Shown here piece by piece: positions 31,906 through 42,453 of a DNA stretch of 64,000 nt. Both the position numbers and the translations under genes were made by a program. A model generated the notes under the pieces. It saw only the letters and a program-made list of their open reading frames with translations, had not been told where the DNA came from and ran no database searches. The stretch covers positions 372,001 to 436,000 of the forward strand of contig NZ_CP060790.1 in assembly GCF_014489595.1 (NCBI RefSeq), in the 5' to 3' direction. The first letter of the stretch is position 1. Each line of letters opens with the position of its first letter. This stretch comes from Paenacidovorax monticola (GTDB taxonomy: Bacteria > Pseudomonadota > Gammaproteobacteria > Burkholderiales > Burkholderiaceae_C).

Positions 31906-32718
31906 CTACAGCTGCTGGTGCACCGCCGTGGCGAGGCCCAGCAGCGCGGCGCGCGGCAGCTCGCCGCTGAGTGCGTAGCCGAAACCCTGATCCACCCAGT
32001 AGAAGCCCGGCACCGGGCCGTCGGTGTGGAATCGGAACGCCGTTTCCGGCGCGGCCCCGGGGCTGTCCAGCGCCCCCAGGTACAGGGTGATGCGCACCCC
32101 GGCCGCGTTCTGGTACATGAACTGCGCGCGCGCCCCGCTGTCGCCCGGCAGCAGGCGCCCGCCCACGAGCTCGAAACCCTGCGCCTGCAGCGCGGGCACC
32201 TTCAGCGGGCGCCCCAGGCGCTTGGACAGCCACTGCACCAGATGCTCCTGCTGCGCGGCGGTCACCTCCACGGGGTGGCGCTGCTCGGGCTGAAACACGG
32301 CATGGGCCACGGCGGCCTGCTGCGCGAAATGCTGAGCCAGGAGCTGCGGACCGGGTGCGCGCGCGGCCATCGGGCCAGGGGCCGCTCCCGGCCATTGGGT
32401 GTGTCCCAGCCAGCCCAGGCCGAAGGCCAGTACCCAGCCGGCGGCCATGCCGCCCCAGCGCCACCATTGGCGGCCATGCTCGAGCAGGGCCTGCGCGCGC
32501 CCGGCAGCGGCCTGCTGGGCCGGCGGCGGCGGGGCGCTCGCCCAGTCCGCATGCAGGGCCCGCAGTTGTGCGCGCTGCGCCTGCCAGTGCTCGACCTGGG
32601 CCAGGGCCTCGGGCGTGAGCCGCGCGCGCAGCGCCTGCTCTTGCGCGGGCGCCAGCCGGCCGTCGGCCAGCGAGTGCAGATCGTCGTCGTCGAAGGGGGC
32701 GGGGGCGCGGTCGTTCAT
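31906..32718 (-). CDS. Anti-sigma factor
   Basis: About 270 residues from the ATG at 32718 (MNDRAPAPFDDDDLHSLADGRL). The N-terminal cytoplasmic part (1-95) has an anti-sigma-like pattern (DDLHSLADGRLAPAQEQAL, LRARLTPEALAQVEHWQAQRAQL). One membrane helix lies near 100-120 (WGGMAAGWVLAFGLGWLG), and a periplasmic domain (about 130-270) follows with QHFAQQAAVAHAVFQPEQ and GFYWVDQGFGYALSGEL. It sits 13 bases downstream of the ECF sigma gene, so it should hold that sigma at the membrane. It converges on the crotonase gene with 7 bases between. Confidence 0.85.
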   Translation of the reverse strand: MNDRAPAPFDDDDLHSLADGRLAPAQEQALRARLTPEALAQVEHWQAQRAQLRALHADWASAPPPPAQQAAAGRAQALLEHGRQWWRWGGMAAGWVLAFGLGWLGHTQWPGAAPGPMAARAPGPQLLAQHFAQQAAVAHAVFQPEQRHPVEVTAAQQEHLVQWLSKRLGRPLKVPALQAQGFELVGGRLLPGDSGARAQFMYQNAAGVRITLYLGALDSPGAAPETAFRFHTDGPVPGFYWVDQGFGYALSGELPRAALLGLATAVHQQL

Positions 32719-32731
32719 GGCGGGGCGGGGT

Positions 32732-33253
32732 TCACTTGAGTCGGCGCAGCGCGGGCGGCATGCCGCCCTGGGCCGGCGCGGTCTGTGGGGCGGCGTCGAG
32801 GAGTTCGCGCAGCCGCGCACGGGCCCGCGAGAGGCGCGACATCACGGTGCCCACGGGCACCTGCAGCACGCGCGCCGTGTCGGCGTAGCTCATGTCCTCC
32901 ACGGTGACGAGCAGCAGCACGGCCCGCTGCTCGGCGGGCAGGCGCTGCAGGCAGCGTTCGAGGTCGAGCGCGGTGTCGCCCGCGCCCGCTGGGGCCTGCA
33001 GGCTGGCGGCCAGGGAGTCGATGTCCACCACCTGCAGAGGGGCGGGCGCGCGCCGCTGGTTCAGGTACAGGTTGTGCATGAGCGTGAACAGCCAGGCCCG
33101 CAGATCGGTGCCCGTGCGCCACAGCAGCCACTTGCGGCAGGCACGCTCCAGCGTGTCCTGCACCAGATCGTCGGCCGCCCAGGCGTCGCCCGTCAGCACG
33201 CGCGCGTAGCGGCGCAGTCCGGGCAGGTGTTCCGCGATCTGCTGGCGGTTCAT
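32732..33253 (-). CDS. ECF-family RNA polymerase sigma factor
   Basis: 173 residues. Region 2 (10-75) includes LRRYARVLTGDAWAADDLVQDTLERAC and DLRAWLFTLMHNLYLNQRR. Region 4 (105-160) has LQRLPAEQRAVLLLVTVEDMSYADTARVLQVPVGTVMSRLSRARARL in its parts. It is co-transcribed with the anti-sigma gene and follows a secreted lipoprotein gene after 33 bases on the same strand, a common ECF layout. The inducing signal is unknown. Confidence 0.93.
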   Translation of the reverse strand: MNRQQIAEHLPGLRRYARVLTGDAWAADDLVQDTLERACRKWLLWRTGTDLRAWLFTLMHNLYLNQRRAPAPLQVVDIDSLAASLQAPAGAGDTALDLERCLQRLPAEQRAVLLLVTVEDMSYADTARVLQVPVGTVMSRLSRARARLRELLDAAPQTAPAQGGMPPALRRLK

Positions 33254-33286
33254 GGGGCGATTGTGGGCCCGCGGGGCGGCCTGGCG

Positions 33287-33655
33287 TCAGGGCTTCGCGG
33301 CATGCCAGACCTGGTTGAAGCCGTCGCCCGTCTTGTCGCCCGGCTTCATGTCCTTGGACCAGTAGTACAGCGGCTTGCCCTTGTAGGCGACCTGGCTGGT
33401 GCCGTCGTCGCGCTTGACCATGCTGTAGTCGGCGCCCATGGGGGCCTTGTCGCCCGCCATCAGCGGCGGCCAGTTGGTGGCGCAGGGGCCGTTGCAAGCC
33501 GATTTGCCGCTGCCCGCCGTGTCGCGGTCGAAGGTGTAGAGCGTCATGCCGTTGGGGCCGACGAGCACGCCGTCCTTTTCCATGACCTGGGCCTGGGGCA
33601 TGGTGTAGCAGCCGGCCAGCGCCAGGGCGGCCATGAGGGATCCGAGCTTCTTCAT
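33287..33655 (-). CDS. COG4315-type lipoprotein with predicted haem/redox-linked repeats
   Basis: 122 residues from ATG 33655. The signal peptide MKKLGSLMAALALAGC ends in a lipobox. Two copies of the secreted repeat follow: GPNGMTLYTFDRDTAGSGKS with ACNGPCATNWPPL, and YKGKPLYYWSKDMKPGDKTG with GFNQVWHAAKP. The family is known as lipoproteins of unknown function, often next to ECF sigma genes, as here. The Cys pair in CNGPC could form a disulfide. Probably part of the ECF regulon. Confidence 0.82.
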   Translation of the reverse strand: MKKLGSLMAALALAGCYTMPQAQVMEKDGVLVGPNGMTLYTFDRDTAGSGKSACNGPCATNWPPLMAGDKAPMGADYSMVKRDDGTSQVAYKGKPLYYWSKDMKPGDKTGDGFNQVWHAAKP

Positions 33656-33753
33656 AGGTGTTCTCCGGTGAAGTGCCGGCCGCGCGACATGGCGGCCATG
33701 CAGACGGATGAACACCGGGGCCGGGGCGTTTATTCCCTGCGCCCCAAAAAAGA

Positions 33754-34227
33754 TCAGCGGTGGCGGCTCTTCATCGCGCGCTCGACCTCGCGCTTGCCTT
33801 CGCGGTCCTTGATGGTGTCGCGCTTGTCGTGCTCGGCCTTGCCCTTGGCCAGCGCGATCTCGCATTTCACGAGGCCGTTCTTCCAGTGCAGGTTCAGCGG
33901 CACCAGGGTGTAGCCCTTCTGTTCCACCTTGCCGATGAGGCGGCGGATCTCGTCCTTGTGCAGCAGCAGCTTCTTGGTGCGCGCCGCGTCGGGGCTTACG
34001 TGGGTGGAGGCGGTCTTGAGCGGGTTGATCTGGCAGCCGATCAGGAACAGCTCGCCATCCTTGATGACCACGTAGCCGTCGGTGAGCTGCGCCTTGCCTT
34101 CGCGCAGTGCCTTGACCTCCCAGCCGTGCAGCACCATGCCCGCCTCGTGGCGTTCTTCAAAGAAATAGTTGTAGGCAGCCTTTTTGTTGTCGGCGATGCG
34201 GGACGGTGTTTCGGGTTTCTTGGCCAT
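33754..34227 (-). CDS. smpB: SsrA-binding protein SmpB
   Basis: 157 residues, the usual size. Motifs: [67 protein letters not shown] in parts, and a basic tail ending [12 protein letters not shown]. It delivers tmRNA to stalled ribosomes. It lies downstream of the tautomerase-like gene, with a hairpin (34272-34290) between. The ssrA gene is not in the window. Confidence 0.96.
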   Translation of the reverse strand: MAKKPETPSRIADNKKAAYNYFFEERHEAGMVLHGWEVKALREGKAQLTDGYVVIKDGELFLIGCQINPLKTASTHVSPDAARTKKLLLHKDEIRRLIGKVEQKGYTLVPLNLHWKNGLVKCEIALAKGKAEHDKRDTIKDREGKREVERAMKSRHR

Positions 34228-34271
34228 GAGGGTAGATGCGGCGCGATTCGGGAGATGGAAGGGCTGTCTCC

Positions 34272-34290
34272 CGGCAATCCTTGATTGCCG
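34272..34290. other. Hairpin upstream of smpB
   Basis: CGGCAATC-CTT-GATTGCCG is a perfect 8-base stem with a 3-base loop between the tautomerase-like gene (stop at 34323) and smpB (start 34227). Neither strand has a U-run after it, so it is at most a weak terminator or an RNA-processing element. Confidence 0.35.
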
Positions 34291-34322
34291 CTGCCTGGCC
34301 CGATTCTAGGGCGTCCCCGGCA

Positions 34323-34700
34323 TCATGCGCCGCCGGGGGCATTCCATTGGCGCTTGCGGTAGTGGTCCAGGGGGTGCAGGCGCAGGAAGACGCAGCATTG
34401 GACCCATGGCCGGGGCTGGAGGGCATCGACGGCCGATGACAGGTGACGCGAAACGGCGTCCGCCATGCGCTCGCAGATGTGGGGTGGGCGCGGGCGGGTC
34501 AGCGTGAGCGTGGCCACCAACTGGAGCGCGCCGGGGTCTGCGCCGCAGAGTTCCGCCGCGATGGGATGCACGCGGGACTTGAGATCGGCCAGGGCCGCCC
34601 AGCCTTCGCGGGCCAGTTCGGCATGCAGGCCCTGCATGGTGGTGGGCCAGTCCACGGCGCCGACGAGCGCGGGCGAGGCTTCGATGGAGATATGGGGCAT
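34323..34700 (-). CDS. 5-carboxymethyl-2-hydroxymuconate isomerase-like (tautomerase superfamily) protein
   Basis: 125 residues starting MPHISIEASPALVGAVDWPTTM. Pro at position 2 is the catalytic residue of tautomerases, and PHISIE with a second half-repeat (LTLTRPRPPHICERMADAV) matches the CHMI family, which acts in homoprotocatechuate breakdown. No other genes of that pathway are nearby, so the substrate is open. It is 9 bases downstream of a Bug receptor gene on the same strand, suggesting a joint role in using an imported aromatic or dicarboxylic acid. Confidence 0.68.
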   Translation of the reverse strand: MPHISIEASPALVGAVDWPTTMQGLHAELAREGWAALADLKSRVHPIAAELCGADPGALQLVATLTLTRPRPPHICERMADAVSRHLSSAVDALQPRPWVQCCVFLRLHPLDHYRKRQWNAPGGA

Positions 34701-34709
34701 GGAAGGGCG

Positions 34710-35744
34710 TCAGTCGATGCGGATGGCGGCCTCGCGGATCAGGCGCTGCCAGCGCGTGCGTTCGTCCGCGATGAGGCGCGCGAACGCTTGTGCGGAAGAG
34801 TCGACCCGCACGGAGCCCAGCTCCGAGAGCCGCTGCTGCGTGGCGGGCTGGGCGAGCACCCGCGCCATCTGCGCGGAGAGCCAGGCCGTGCGGTCGGGCG
34901 GCGTGGCGGCCGGGGCCAGGAAGCCGTACCAGCCGCTGATCTCCGCGGAGACGCCTGCCTCGGTGAGCGTGGGAACCTGGGGCAGGGCGGGCATGCGGGC
35001 CGCCGAGGTCACGGCCAGCGCCCTGAGCCGCCCGCCCTGGATGTGCGGCAGCACCGCGGGCGCGGCATCGAACAGCAGGGGCACGGTGCCCGCCATCACG
35101 TCGGTCAGGGCCGGCGCCGAGCCCCGGTAGGGCACGTGCACGAGGCGCACCCCCGCTTCGCGCTGGAACAGAGCCCCCGCCAGGTGCTGGGGCGTGCCGT
35201 TGCCGGCCGAGGCGAAGGCATGGCGGTCGGGCTGGCTGCGCAGCAGCGCCAGCGCCTGCGCCAGGCCTGTGGCCGCAAAGCCGGGATGGGCGACGAGCAC
35301 CAGGGGCACGGACGCGGCCCACGCCAGGGGGGTGAAGTCGCGCGCGGGGTCGTAGCCGAGCCGGGGGTAGAGGGCGGCGTTGGCCGCCAGCGGCCCCAGC
35401 GCGCCCAGCAGCAGGGTGTGCCCGTCGGCCTCGCCGCGTGCCACGGCCTCGGTGCCGATGTTGCCGCCCGCGCCAGCGCGGTTGTCCACCATCGCGCTCA
35501 CGCCGGCCGTGGTCTGCAGGCCCTGCGCCATGAGGCGGGAGATGGCGTCCGTGGTGGCGCCCGCAGGGTAGGGGCACACGATGCGCAGCGGCTTGGCCGG
35601 AAAGCCGCGCGGGGGCTCGGTGGCGGCCTGGGGCCGCACGGCGGGAAAGCCCGCGAGGCCGGCGGCCAGCGCCAGGGAACGGTGCAGGAGGGCGCGGCGT
35701 GCGTGCGGGAATGGGGCTGTGTGGGGGTGCATGGGTTCTGGCAT
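34710..35744 (-). CDS. Bug-family (TctC-like) periplasmic solute receptor
   Basis: 344 residues. Signal peptide ending PAVRPQAATEPP after a hydrophobic core (RSLALAAGLAGFPAV). The mature start FPAKPLRIVCPYPAGATTDAISRLMAQ and AMVDNRAGAGGNIGTEAVAR are hallmarks of the family, as is GTVPLLFDAAPAVLPHIQGGRLRALAV in segments. It is divergent from a LysR gene (35859) with a perfect palindrome between. It is followed by the isomerase-like gene. No TctAB partner is visible. Confidence 0.88.
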   Translation of the reverse strand: MPEPMHPHTAPFPHARRALLHRSLALAAGLAGFPAVRPQAATEPPRGFPAKPLRIVCPYPAGATTDAISRLMAQGLQTTAGVSAMVDNRAGAGGNIGTEAVARGEADGHTLLLGALGPLAANAALYPRLGYDPARDFTPLAWAASVPLVLVAHPGFAATGLAQALALLRSQPDRHAFASAGNGTPQHLAGALFQREAGVRLVHVPYRGSAPALTDVMAGTVPLLFDAAPAVLPHIQGGRLRALAVTSAARMPALPQVPTLTEAGVSAEISGWYGFLAPAATPPDRTAWLSAQMARVLAQPATQQRLSELGSVRVDSSAQAFARLIADERTRWQRLIREAAIRID

Positions 35745-35811
35745 GGGTGTCTCCGGGCGCCAGTATCCGAAGCCCGCGATGGGGCGGCAAATCGCTTCTT
35801 TGGAACAGGGC

Positions 35812-35828
35812 TATCGGATAATCCGATA
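35812..35828. promoter_or_regulatory. Perfect palindrome, probable LysR operator
   Basis: TATCGGAT-A-ATCCGATA is a perfect 8-base inverted repeat centred in the 114-base gap between the divergent Bug receptor gene (start 35744) and LysR gene (start 35859). It contains the T-N11-A pattern. A half-site TATCCGA lies at 35764-35770, fitting the usual two-site arrangement of LysR control. Confidence 0.6.
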
Positions 35829-35858
35829 CCCCTTTTCCGCTTGCCCCGCCTTCGTTCC

Positions 35859-36797
35859 ATGCCCGCACGCCAACGCGACCCTCTGGATCTGGTTTCCATG
35901 CGCCAGCTGCGCTATTTCGGCGCGGCGATGCGGGCTGGCAGTTTCAACGAGGCGGCGCGTGCCTGCGCCATTTCGCAGCCCGCGCTGTCCGAGCAGATCG
36001 CGCTGCTGGAGCAGGCGCTGGACGTGCGCCTGTTCGAGCGCGCCCATGGCCGCGCCCAGCCTACGCCGAGGGCCCGCGCCCTGGAGCGCCGGCTGGAGGC
36101 CAGCCTTGCCGAGCTGGGGGCGGCACTGCGCGGCGCGCAGGAGCAGGAGCACGCCGTGGCGGGGCTGGTGCGCATCGGGCTGGTCCATTCCTATGGCGGC
36201 TGCTGGGTTCTGCCCGCAGTGCAGGGGGCGCAGGCCGAGTGGCCTCGGCTGGAGGTGGCCCTGCGGCGGCGCACGGCCCAGGCGCTCACCGAGGCCGTGC
36301 TGCGCGGGGATGTGGACCTGGCCGTGAGCTTTGACCCGGAACCGCATGCGGACCTGGAGATCCTGCCCTGTTTCACGGAGCCCATCGTGGCGCTGGGCGC
36401 CATGGGCAGGCGTTCGCGTTCCGTGGGGCTGGCGCAGCTCGCCCAGCGCCCGCTGGCGCTGCTGCCCAGCGAGTACGCGATGCGGCGCCAGCTCGACAGC
36501 GCCTTCGCTGCGCGCGGCATGCGCCCGTCGGTCCGCATGGAGTCCGATGCCCTGGATGACCTGGTGCGGGCCGCGCGTGCTGGCGGCATGGTGGCCCTGC
36601 TCAACGCCGCCGCCGCGCTGAGCCTGGGCGTGGAGAAGGAGGCCGTGCCCGTGTCGGAGGCAGGGCTGCAGCGCCAGGCGTGTCTGGTGCGCTCGAAGGT
36701 GCGGTTGCACACCGCCGCCGCATGCCATGTGTGGGACGCGCTGCGCGACGCCATGCCGCAGTTTCCTGCCCCCTGGCGCACGCGGCGGCAACGATAG
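35859..36797 (+). CDS. LysR-family transcriptional regulator
   Basis: 312 residues from ATG 35859 (MPARQRDPLDLVSMRQLRYF). The HTH is FGAAMRAGSFNEAARACAISQPALSEQIALLEQALDVRLFERA in parts; the effector domain begins VRIGLVHSYGGCWVLPAVQ and includes DVDLAVSFDPEPHADLEIL. A much longer in-frame extension upstream (to 34443) is antisense to the Bug receptor gene and is rejected. Its position suggests control of the divergent Bug receptor/isomerase operon through the palindrome at 35812. Confidence 0.88.
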   Translation: MPARQRDPLDLVSMRQLRYFGAAMRAGSFNEAARACAISQPALSEQIALLEQALDVRLFERAHGRAQPTPRARALERRLEASLAELGAALRGAQEQEHAVAGLVRIGLVHSYGGCWVLPAVQGAQAEWPRLEVALRRRTAQALTEAVLRGDVDLAVSFDPEPHADLEILPCFTEPIVALGAMGRRSRSVGLAQLAQRPLALLPSEYAMRRQLDSAFAARGMRPSVRMESDALDDLVRAARAGGMVALLNAAAALSLGVEKEAVPVSEAGLQRQACLVRSKVRLHTAAACHVWDALRDAMPQFPAPWRTRRQR

Positions 36798-36817
36798 GGG
36801 GTTGCGGGGCGTCTACC

Positions 36818-36823
36818 TACAAT
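36818..36823 (+). promoter_or_regulatory. -10 element of the ratA promoter
   Basis: TACAAT matches the sigma-70 -10 consensus well and lies about 68 bases before the ratA ATG in an otherwise GC-rich gap. No clear -35 element was seen at the right distance. Confidence 0.4.
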
Positions 36824-36890
36824 AGCGGTTTTGCCTTGGTGGCCTGCCGCGCGCTGCGAGCGCTGGTGGCAGGCACGCGTTCCGTTCTGC

Positions 36891-37329
36891 ATGAAAACCG
36901 TCAACAAGTCCGTCCTGATCTGGTACAGCCCGAGGAAATGTTCGCCTTGGTGACGGATGTGCAGCACTACCCCGATTTCCTGCCCTGGTGCGACCGGTCG
37001 CAGGTGCTGGAGCGCGACGCGCAGGGCATGACGGCCGAGGTGGGCATCGCGATGGGGGGCTGCGCCAGTCGTTCGTGACGCGCAACACCCATGAGGCGGG
37101 GCGCCGCGTGCAGATGCATCTGGTCAAGGGACCTTTCTCGCGCCTGGAGGGCGACTGGCATTTCCATCCCGTGGGCGATGGGCAGCAGCGCGCCTGCCGC
37201 GTGGAACTGCAACTGCGCTACGGCTTCGACAACGCCGCCCTGGCCGCCCTGGTGGGTCCTGTGTTCGACCGCATTGCGGGCACCCTGGTCGACGCCTTCG
37301 TCAAGCGCGCCGAGCAGGTGTATGGCTGA
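36891..37329 (+). CDS. ratA: RatA/COQ10 START-domain protein (two frame breaks)
   Basis: Reconstructed product of about 146 residues starting MKTVNKSVLIWYS at 36891. It has the type II toxin RatA / coenzyme Q-binding COQ10 family pattern: EEMFALVTDVQHYPDFLPWC, then RQSFVTRNTHEAGRRVQMHLV, GPFSRLEGDWHFHPVG and a C-terminal helix FDRIAGTLVDAFVKRAEQVYG. Breaks near 36929 and 37059 each need one added base (the second in G6). It is followed by rnfH, the classic ratA-rnfH (yfjG-yfjF) pair. RatA blocks 70S association in E. coli; a quinone-binding role is also proposed for the family. Confidence 0.82.
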
Positions 37330-37342
37330 GGGTGGAAGCGCC

Positions 37343-37653
37343 ATGCGCGTGGTGGTGGCCACCGCCCTGGCCCGGGCGCCGTGCAGGAGGTAGCGCTGGA
37401 GCTGCCCGCGCACAGCCGGGTGGCCGACGCCCTGGCCGCCAGCGGCCTGGCCATACCGGCCGATGCGCCCTGCGGCATCTGGGGGCGTGCGGTGGAGCGG
37501 CAGGCGCTGGTGAGCGAAGGCGACCGTGTGGAAGTCTACCGGCCCTTGCTGGTGGACCCTAAGGTGGCGCGCCGCGAGCGCTTCGCGCGCCAGGGGGCGC
37601 GCGGCACGGGGCTGTTTGCCCGGCAGCGCCCCGGCGGCAAGGCCGGGTACTGA
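37343..37653 (+). CDS. rnfH: RnfH-family ubiquitin-like protein (one frame break)
   Basis: Reconstructed product of about 103 residues from ATG 37343 (MRVVVATAL). One added base near 37373 (CCCGGG) gives LAPGAVQEVALELPAHSRVADAL and leads to the family motifs IPADAPCGIWGRAVERQALVSEGDRVEVYRPLLVDPK in parts, and a basic tail. It has a beta-grasp fold of unknown function, usually next to ratA as here (13 bases between). Confidence 0.82.
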
Positions 37654-39714
<2,061 letters not shown>

Positions 39715-39727
39715 GATCCTTCGTCCC

Positions 39728-39739
39728 AGTCTGGCCTGA
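39728..39739. promoter_or_regulatory. Outer copy of the toxin-antitoxin operator motif
   Basis: AGTCTGGCCTGA is repeated in exact inverted form (TCAGGCCAGACT) at 39787-39798. A near copy AGTCTGGTCTGA lies at 39766-39777 and a related TCTGGTCAGACT at 39749-39760. Four related elements in 71 bases upstream of the antitoxin gene suggest cooperative autorepression by the antitoxin-toxin complex. Confidence 0.5.
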
Positions 39740-39765
39740 TTGCAAAAATCTGGTCAGACTGCTAA

Positions 39766-39809
39766 AGTCTGGTCTGAATTCATTGTTCAGGCCAGACTTT
39801 TCTTTTTTC
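39766..39809 (+). terminator. guaB intrinsic terminator overlapping the TA operator
   Basis: AGTCTGGTCTGAA (39766-39778) pairs with TTCAGGCCAGACT (39786-39798), with one G-U pair and a 7-base loop, followed by TTTCTTTTTT. This is a good Rho-independent terminator 51 bases after the guaB stop and 14 bases before the antitoxin start. The same arms carry the repeated operator motif. Confidence 0.62.
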
Positions 39810-39822
39810 TGCCCCGAAACCC

Positions 39823-40086
39823 ATGCAATCCGTCGGCATCTACGAAGCCAAGAGCCGCTTCTCCGCCCTGATCGAACTGGTCGAGCAGGGCGAGGAGGTG
39901 CGCATCACCCGCCACGGCAAGGAAGTCGTGCGCATGCTGCCCGTGCGGCGGCGCCCCGTCATCACCGACGAGCAGATCGCGCGCGAGCTGGGCCAGATCG
40001 ATGCGCTGCACGCCACCATCCGCGCCGCGGGCCGTGATGATGGCGTGGCCGCGCTGCGAGGCCGTGGCCGGAGCACAGCCGCATGA
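39823..40086 (+). CDS. Phd/YefM-type antitoxin
   Basis: 87 residues. The start MQSVGIYEAKSRFSALIELVEQGEEVRITRHGKEVVRMLPV in parts is a standard Phd/YefM DNA-binding fold; the C-terminal half (ITDEQIARELGQIDALHATIRAAG) would wrap the toxin. Its TGA overlaps the toxin ATG (ATGA at 40083), as is typical for type II modules. Repeated 12-base motifs upstream (39728-39798) are the probable operator. Confidence 0.85.
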   Translation: MQSVGIYEAKSRFSALIELVEQGEEVRITRHGKEVVRMLPVRRRPVITDEQIARELGQIDALHATIRAAGRDDGVAALRGRGRSTAA

Positions 40087-40517
40087 CCGCCTTCGTGCTC
40101 GACGCCTCCGTTACCGCCGCCTGGCTGCTGCCCGACGTGGCCAGCGAGCACACGCGCCGCCTCTACGCCCGCATTCGCCGCGACGAGGTGGAGCCCCAGG
40201 CGCCCAACCTCTGGCAATGGGAGTGCGGCAACCTCATCGCGAGCGGCGTGCACAGCGGCCGCATTCCGGCCGGGTCCGTCGAGGGGTTGTGGGGCGTGCT
40301 CGACGCCATCCGCCACCGCGTGGAGCTACACGAACTCGCGCCCGCCCAGCACAAGGCCGTGCTCGATGTGGCGCTGGACACGGGCCTGCCCACCTACGAC
40401 GCGGCCTACCTCTGGCTTGCGCGCTCGCTGCACCTGCCGCTGGCCACCTTCGATGCGGCCCAGGCTGCCGCCGCACGGCGCAGCGGCGTGGCGCTGCTGG
40501 ACCTCGCGACGCTCTGA
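40083..40517 (+). CDS. PIN-domain (VapC-like) toxin ribonuclease
   Basis: 144 residues. Acidic residues of the PIN active site are visible: Asp7 in MTAFVLDASVTAAWLL, Glu in LWQWECGNLI, Asp in LPTYDAAYLWLA and Asp in LATFDAAQAAAA. Such toxins cleave tRNA or rRNA with Mg2+. It is coupled to the antitoxin gene by a 4-base overlap. The pair sits between guaB and guaA, which are usually adjacent, so the module appears to be an insertion at this spot. Confidence 0.87.
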   Translation: MTAFVLDASVTAAWLLPDVASEHTRRLYARIRRDEVEPQAPNLWQWECGNLIASGVHSGRIPAGSVEGLWGVLDAIRHRVELHELAPAQHKAVLDVALDTGLPTYDAAYLWLARSLHLPLATFDAAQAAAARRSGVALLDLATL

Positions 40518-40550
40518 ACATTCCCTCCATCCCTGCTCTGACCCACCACC

Positions 40551-42170
40551 ATGCAACACCAGAAGATCCTCATCCTCGACTTCGGCTCCCAGGTCACCCA
40601 GCTCATCGCACGCCGCGTGCGCGAGGCCCACGTGTACTGCGAGGTGCACCCCTGCGACGTGACCGACGAATGGGTGCGTGAGTACGCCAAGGACGGCTCG
40701 CTCAAAGGCATCATCCTCTCCGGCAGCCACGCCAGCGTGTACGAGGACACCACCGACAAGGCCCCGCAGGCCGTGTTCGAGATGGGCATTCCGGTGCTGG
40801 GCATCTGTTACGGCATGCAGACCATGGCGCACCAGCTCGGCGGCAAGGTCGAGGGCGGCCACAAGCGCGAGTTCGGCTTTGCTGCTGTGCGCGCGCGCGG
40901 TCACACCGCGCTGCTCAAGGACATCGCCGACTTCACCACGCCCGAAGGCCACGGCATGCTCAACGTGTGGATGAGCCATGGCGACAAGGTCACCGAACTG
41001 CCCCCGGGCTTCAAGCTCATGGCCAGCACCGATAGCTGCCCCATCGCCGGCATGGCCGACGAAGAACGCCGCTTCTATGCCGTGCAGTTCCACCCCGAAG
41101 TCACGCACACCGTGCAGGGCAAGGCGCTGCTCGAGCGCTTCGTGCTCGGCATCTGCGGCGCCAAGCCCGACTGGGTGATGCGCGACCATATCGCCGAAGC
41201 CGTGGAACAGATCCGCGCCCAGGTGGGCGATGAGGAAGTGATTCTGGGCCTCTCGGGCGGGGTGGATTCGTCCGTGGCGGCCGCGCTGATCCACCGCGCC
41301 ATTGGCGACCAGCTCACCTGCGTGTTCGTCGACCATGGCCTGCTGCGCCTCAACGAAGGCGACATGGTCATGGACATGTTCGAGGGCAAGCTGCATGCCA
41401 AGGTCATCCGCGTGGATGCGAGCGAGCTCTTCCTGGGCAAGCTGGCCGGCGTGAGCGACCCCGAGCAGAAGCGCAAGATCATCGGCGGCCTGTTCGTGGA
41501 CGTGTTCAAGGCCGAGGCCGCCAAGCTCAAGGCGGGCGGCGCCGGCCACAAGGGTGCCACCTTCCTGGCCCAGGGCACCATCTACCCCGACGTGATCGAA
41601 TCCGGTGGCGCCAAGAGCAAGAAGGCCGTCACTATCAAGAGCCACCACAACGTGGGCGGCCTGCCCGAGCAACTGGGCCTCAAGCTGCTGGAGCCGCTGC
41701 GCGACCTGTTCAAGGACGAAGTGCGTGAACTTGGCGTGGCCCTGGGCCTGCCGCCAGAGATGGTCTATCGCCACCCGTTCCCCGGCCCCGGCCTGGGCGT
41801 GCGCATCCTGGGCGAAGTGAAGAAGGAATACGCCGACCTGCTGCGCCGCGCCGACGCGATCTTTATCGAAGAGTTGCGCAACTTCACCGACGAAGCCACG
41901 GGCAAGACCTGGTATGACCTCACCAGCCAGGCCTTCACCGTGTTCCTGCCCGTCAAGAGCGTGGGCGTTATGGGCGATGGCCGCACCTACGACTACGTCG
42001 TGGCCCTGCGCGCCGTGCAGACCAGCGATTTCATGACCGCCGACTGGGCCGAGCTGCCCTACGCGCTGCTCAAGAAGGTGTCGGGCCGCATCATCAACGA
42101 GGTGCGCGGCATCAACCGCGTGACCTACGACGTGTCGAGCAAGCCGCCGGCGACGATCGAGTGGGAGTGA
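40551..42170 (+). CDS. guaA: GMP synthase (glutamine-hydrolysing)
   Basis: 539 residues. The glutamine amidotransferase domain (1-200) has [20 protein letters not shown] and [16 protein letters not shown] with nucleophile Cys86, then FHPEVTHT. The ATP pyrophosphatase domain has [19 protein letters not shown], and the C-terminal dimerisation part ends [19 protein letters not shown]. It makes GMP from XMP. It starts 34 bases after the toxin gene. Confidence 0.97.
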   Translation: MQHQKILILDFGSQVTQLIARRVREAHVYCEVHPCDVTDEWVREYAKDGSLKGIILSGSHASVYEDTTDKAPQAVFEMGIPVLGICYGMQTMAHQLGGKVEGGHKREFGFAAVRARGHTALLKDIADFTTPEGHGMLNVWMSHGDKVTELPPGFKLMASTDSCPIAGMADEERRFYAVQFHPEVTHTVQGKALLERFVLGICGAKPDWVMRDHIAEAVEQIRAQVGDEEVILGLSGGVDSSVAAALIHRAIGDQLTCVFVDHGLLRLNEGDMVMDMFEGKLHAKVIRVDASELFLGKLAGVSDPEQKRKIIGGLFVDVFKAEAAKLKAGGAGHKGATFLAQGTIYPDVIESGGAKSKKAVTIKSHHNVGGLPEQLGLKLLEPLRDLFKDEVRELGVALGLPPEMVYRHPFPGPGLGVRILGEVKKEYADLLRRADAIFIEELRNFTDEATGKTWYDLTSQAFTVFLPVKSVGVMGDGRTYDYVVALRAVQTSDFMTADWAELPYALLKKVSGRIINEVRGINRVTYDVSSKPPATIEWE

Positions 42171-42453
42171 AATCAGGTCTGTTGACTTCCACTCGGAAGT
42201 GACCCTGTAACCCCTGTACCTGCGCGCAGGAGAGGCCGAGCCGCACTAAGCCAGGCGGGTCAGCCTTTCCAAGCTTGGCCCCTTTGCCTTGAAGCGCTCG
42301 GGCTGGCTCAAGACCGAGGCGGTGCACCCACGCAAGCACCGGCGCACCGTCGAGCGGGTGTGCACCGGTCTGCAGGCCACGGGCTGCACCAGCTCCCACA
42401 ACCGGGAGTTCCCCTCGGAGGCCACGCTCCACGACGCCAGGCATGGGCACGTC
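42171..42453. other. Intergenic stretch, no supported gene
   Basis: 283 bases between guaA and the converging EAL gene. Short frames exist on both strands (for example a plus-strand stretch reading LKRSGWLKTEAVHPRKHRRT), but none has a proper start, ribosome site and family match. The text could be a decayed mobile-element fragment; I cannot name one. Confidence 0.3.

Noticed and set aside
34443..35858. In-frame N-terminal extension of the LysR gene by 470 codons
   Set aside because: It is antisense to the Bug receptor gene and the isomerase-like gene and lacks a LysR-compatible fold; LysR length from 35859 is normal.
42171..42453. Possible insertion-sequence fragment after guaA
   Set aside because: Some basic residues resemble transposase text, but there are no terminal repeats or recognisable motifs.
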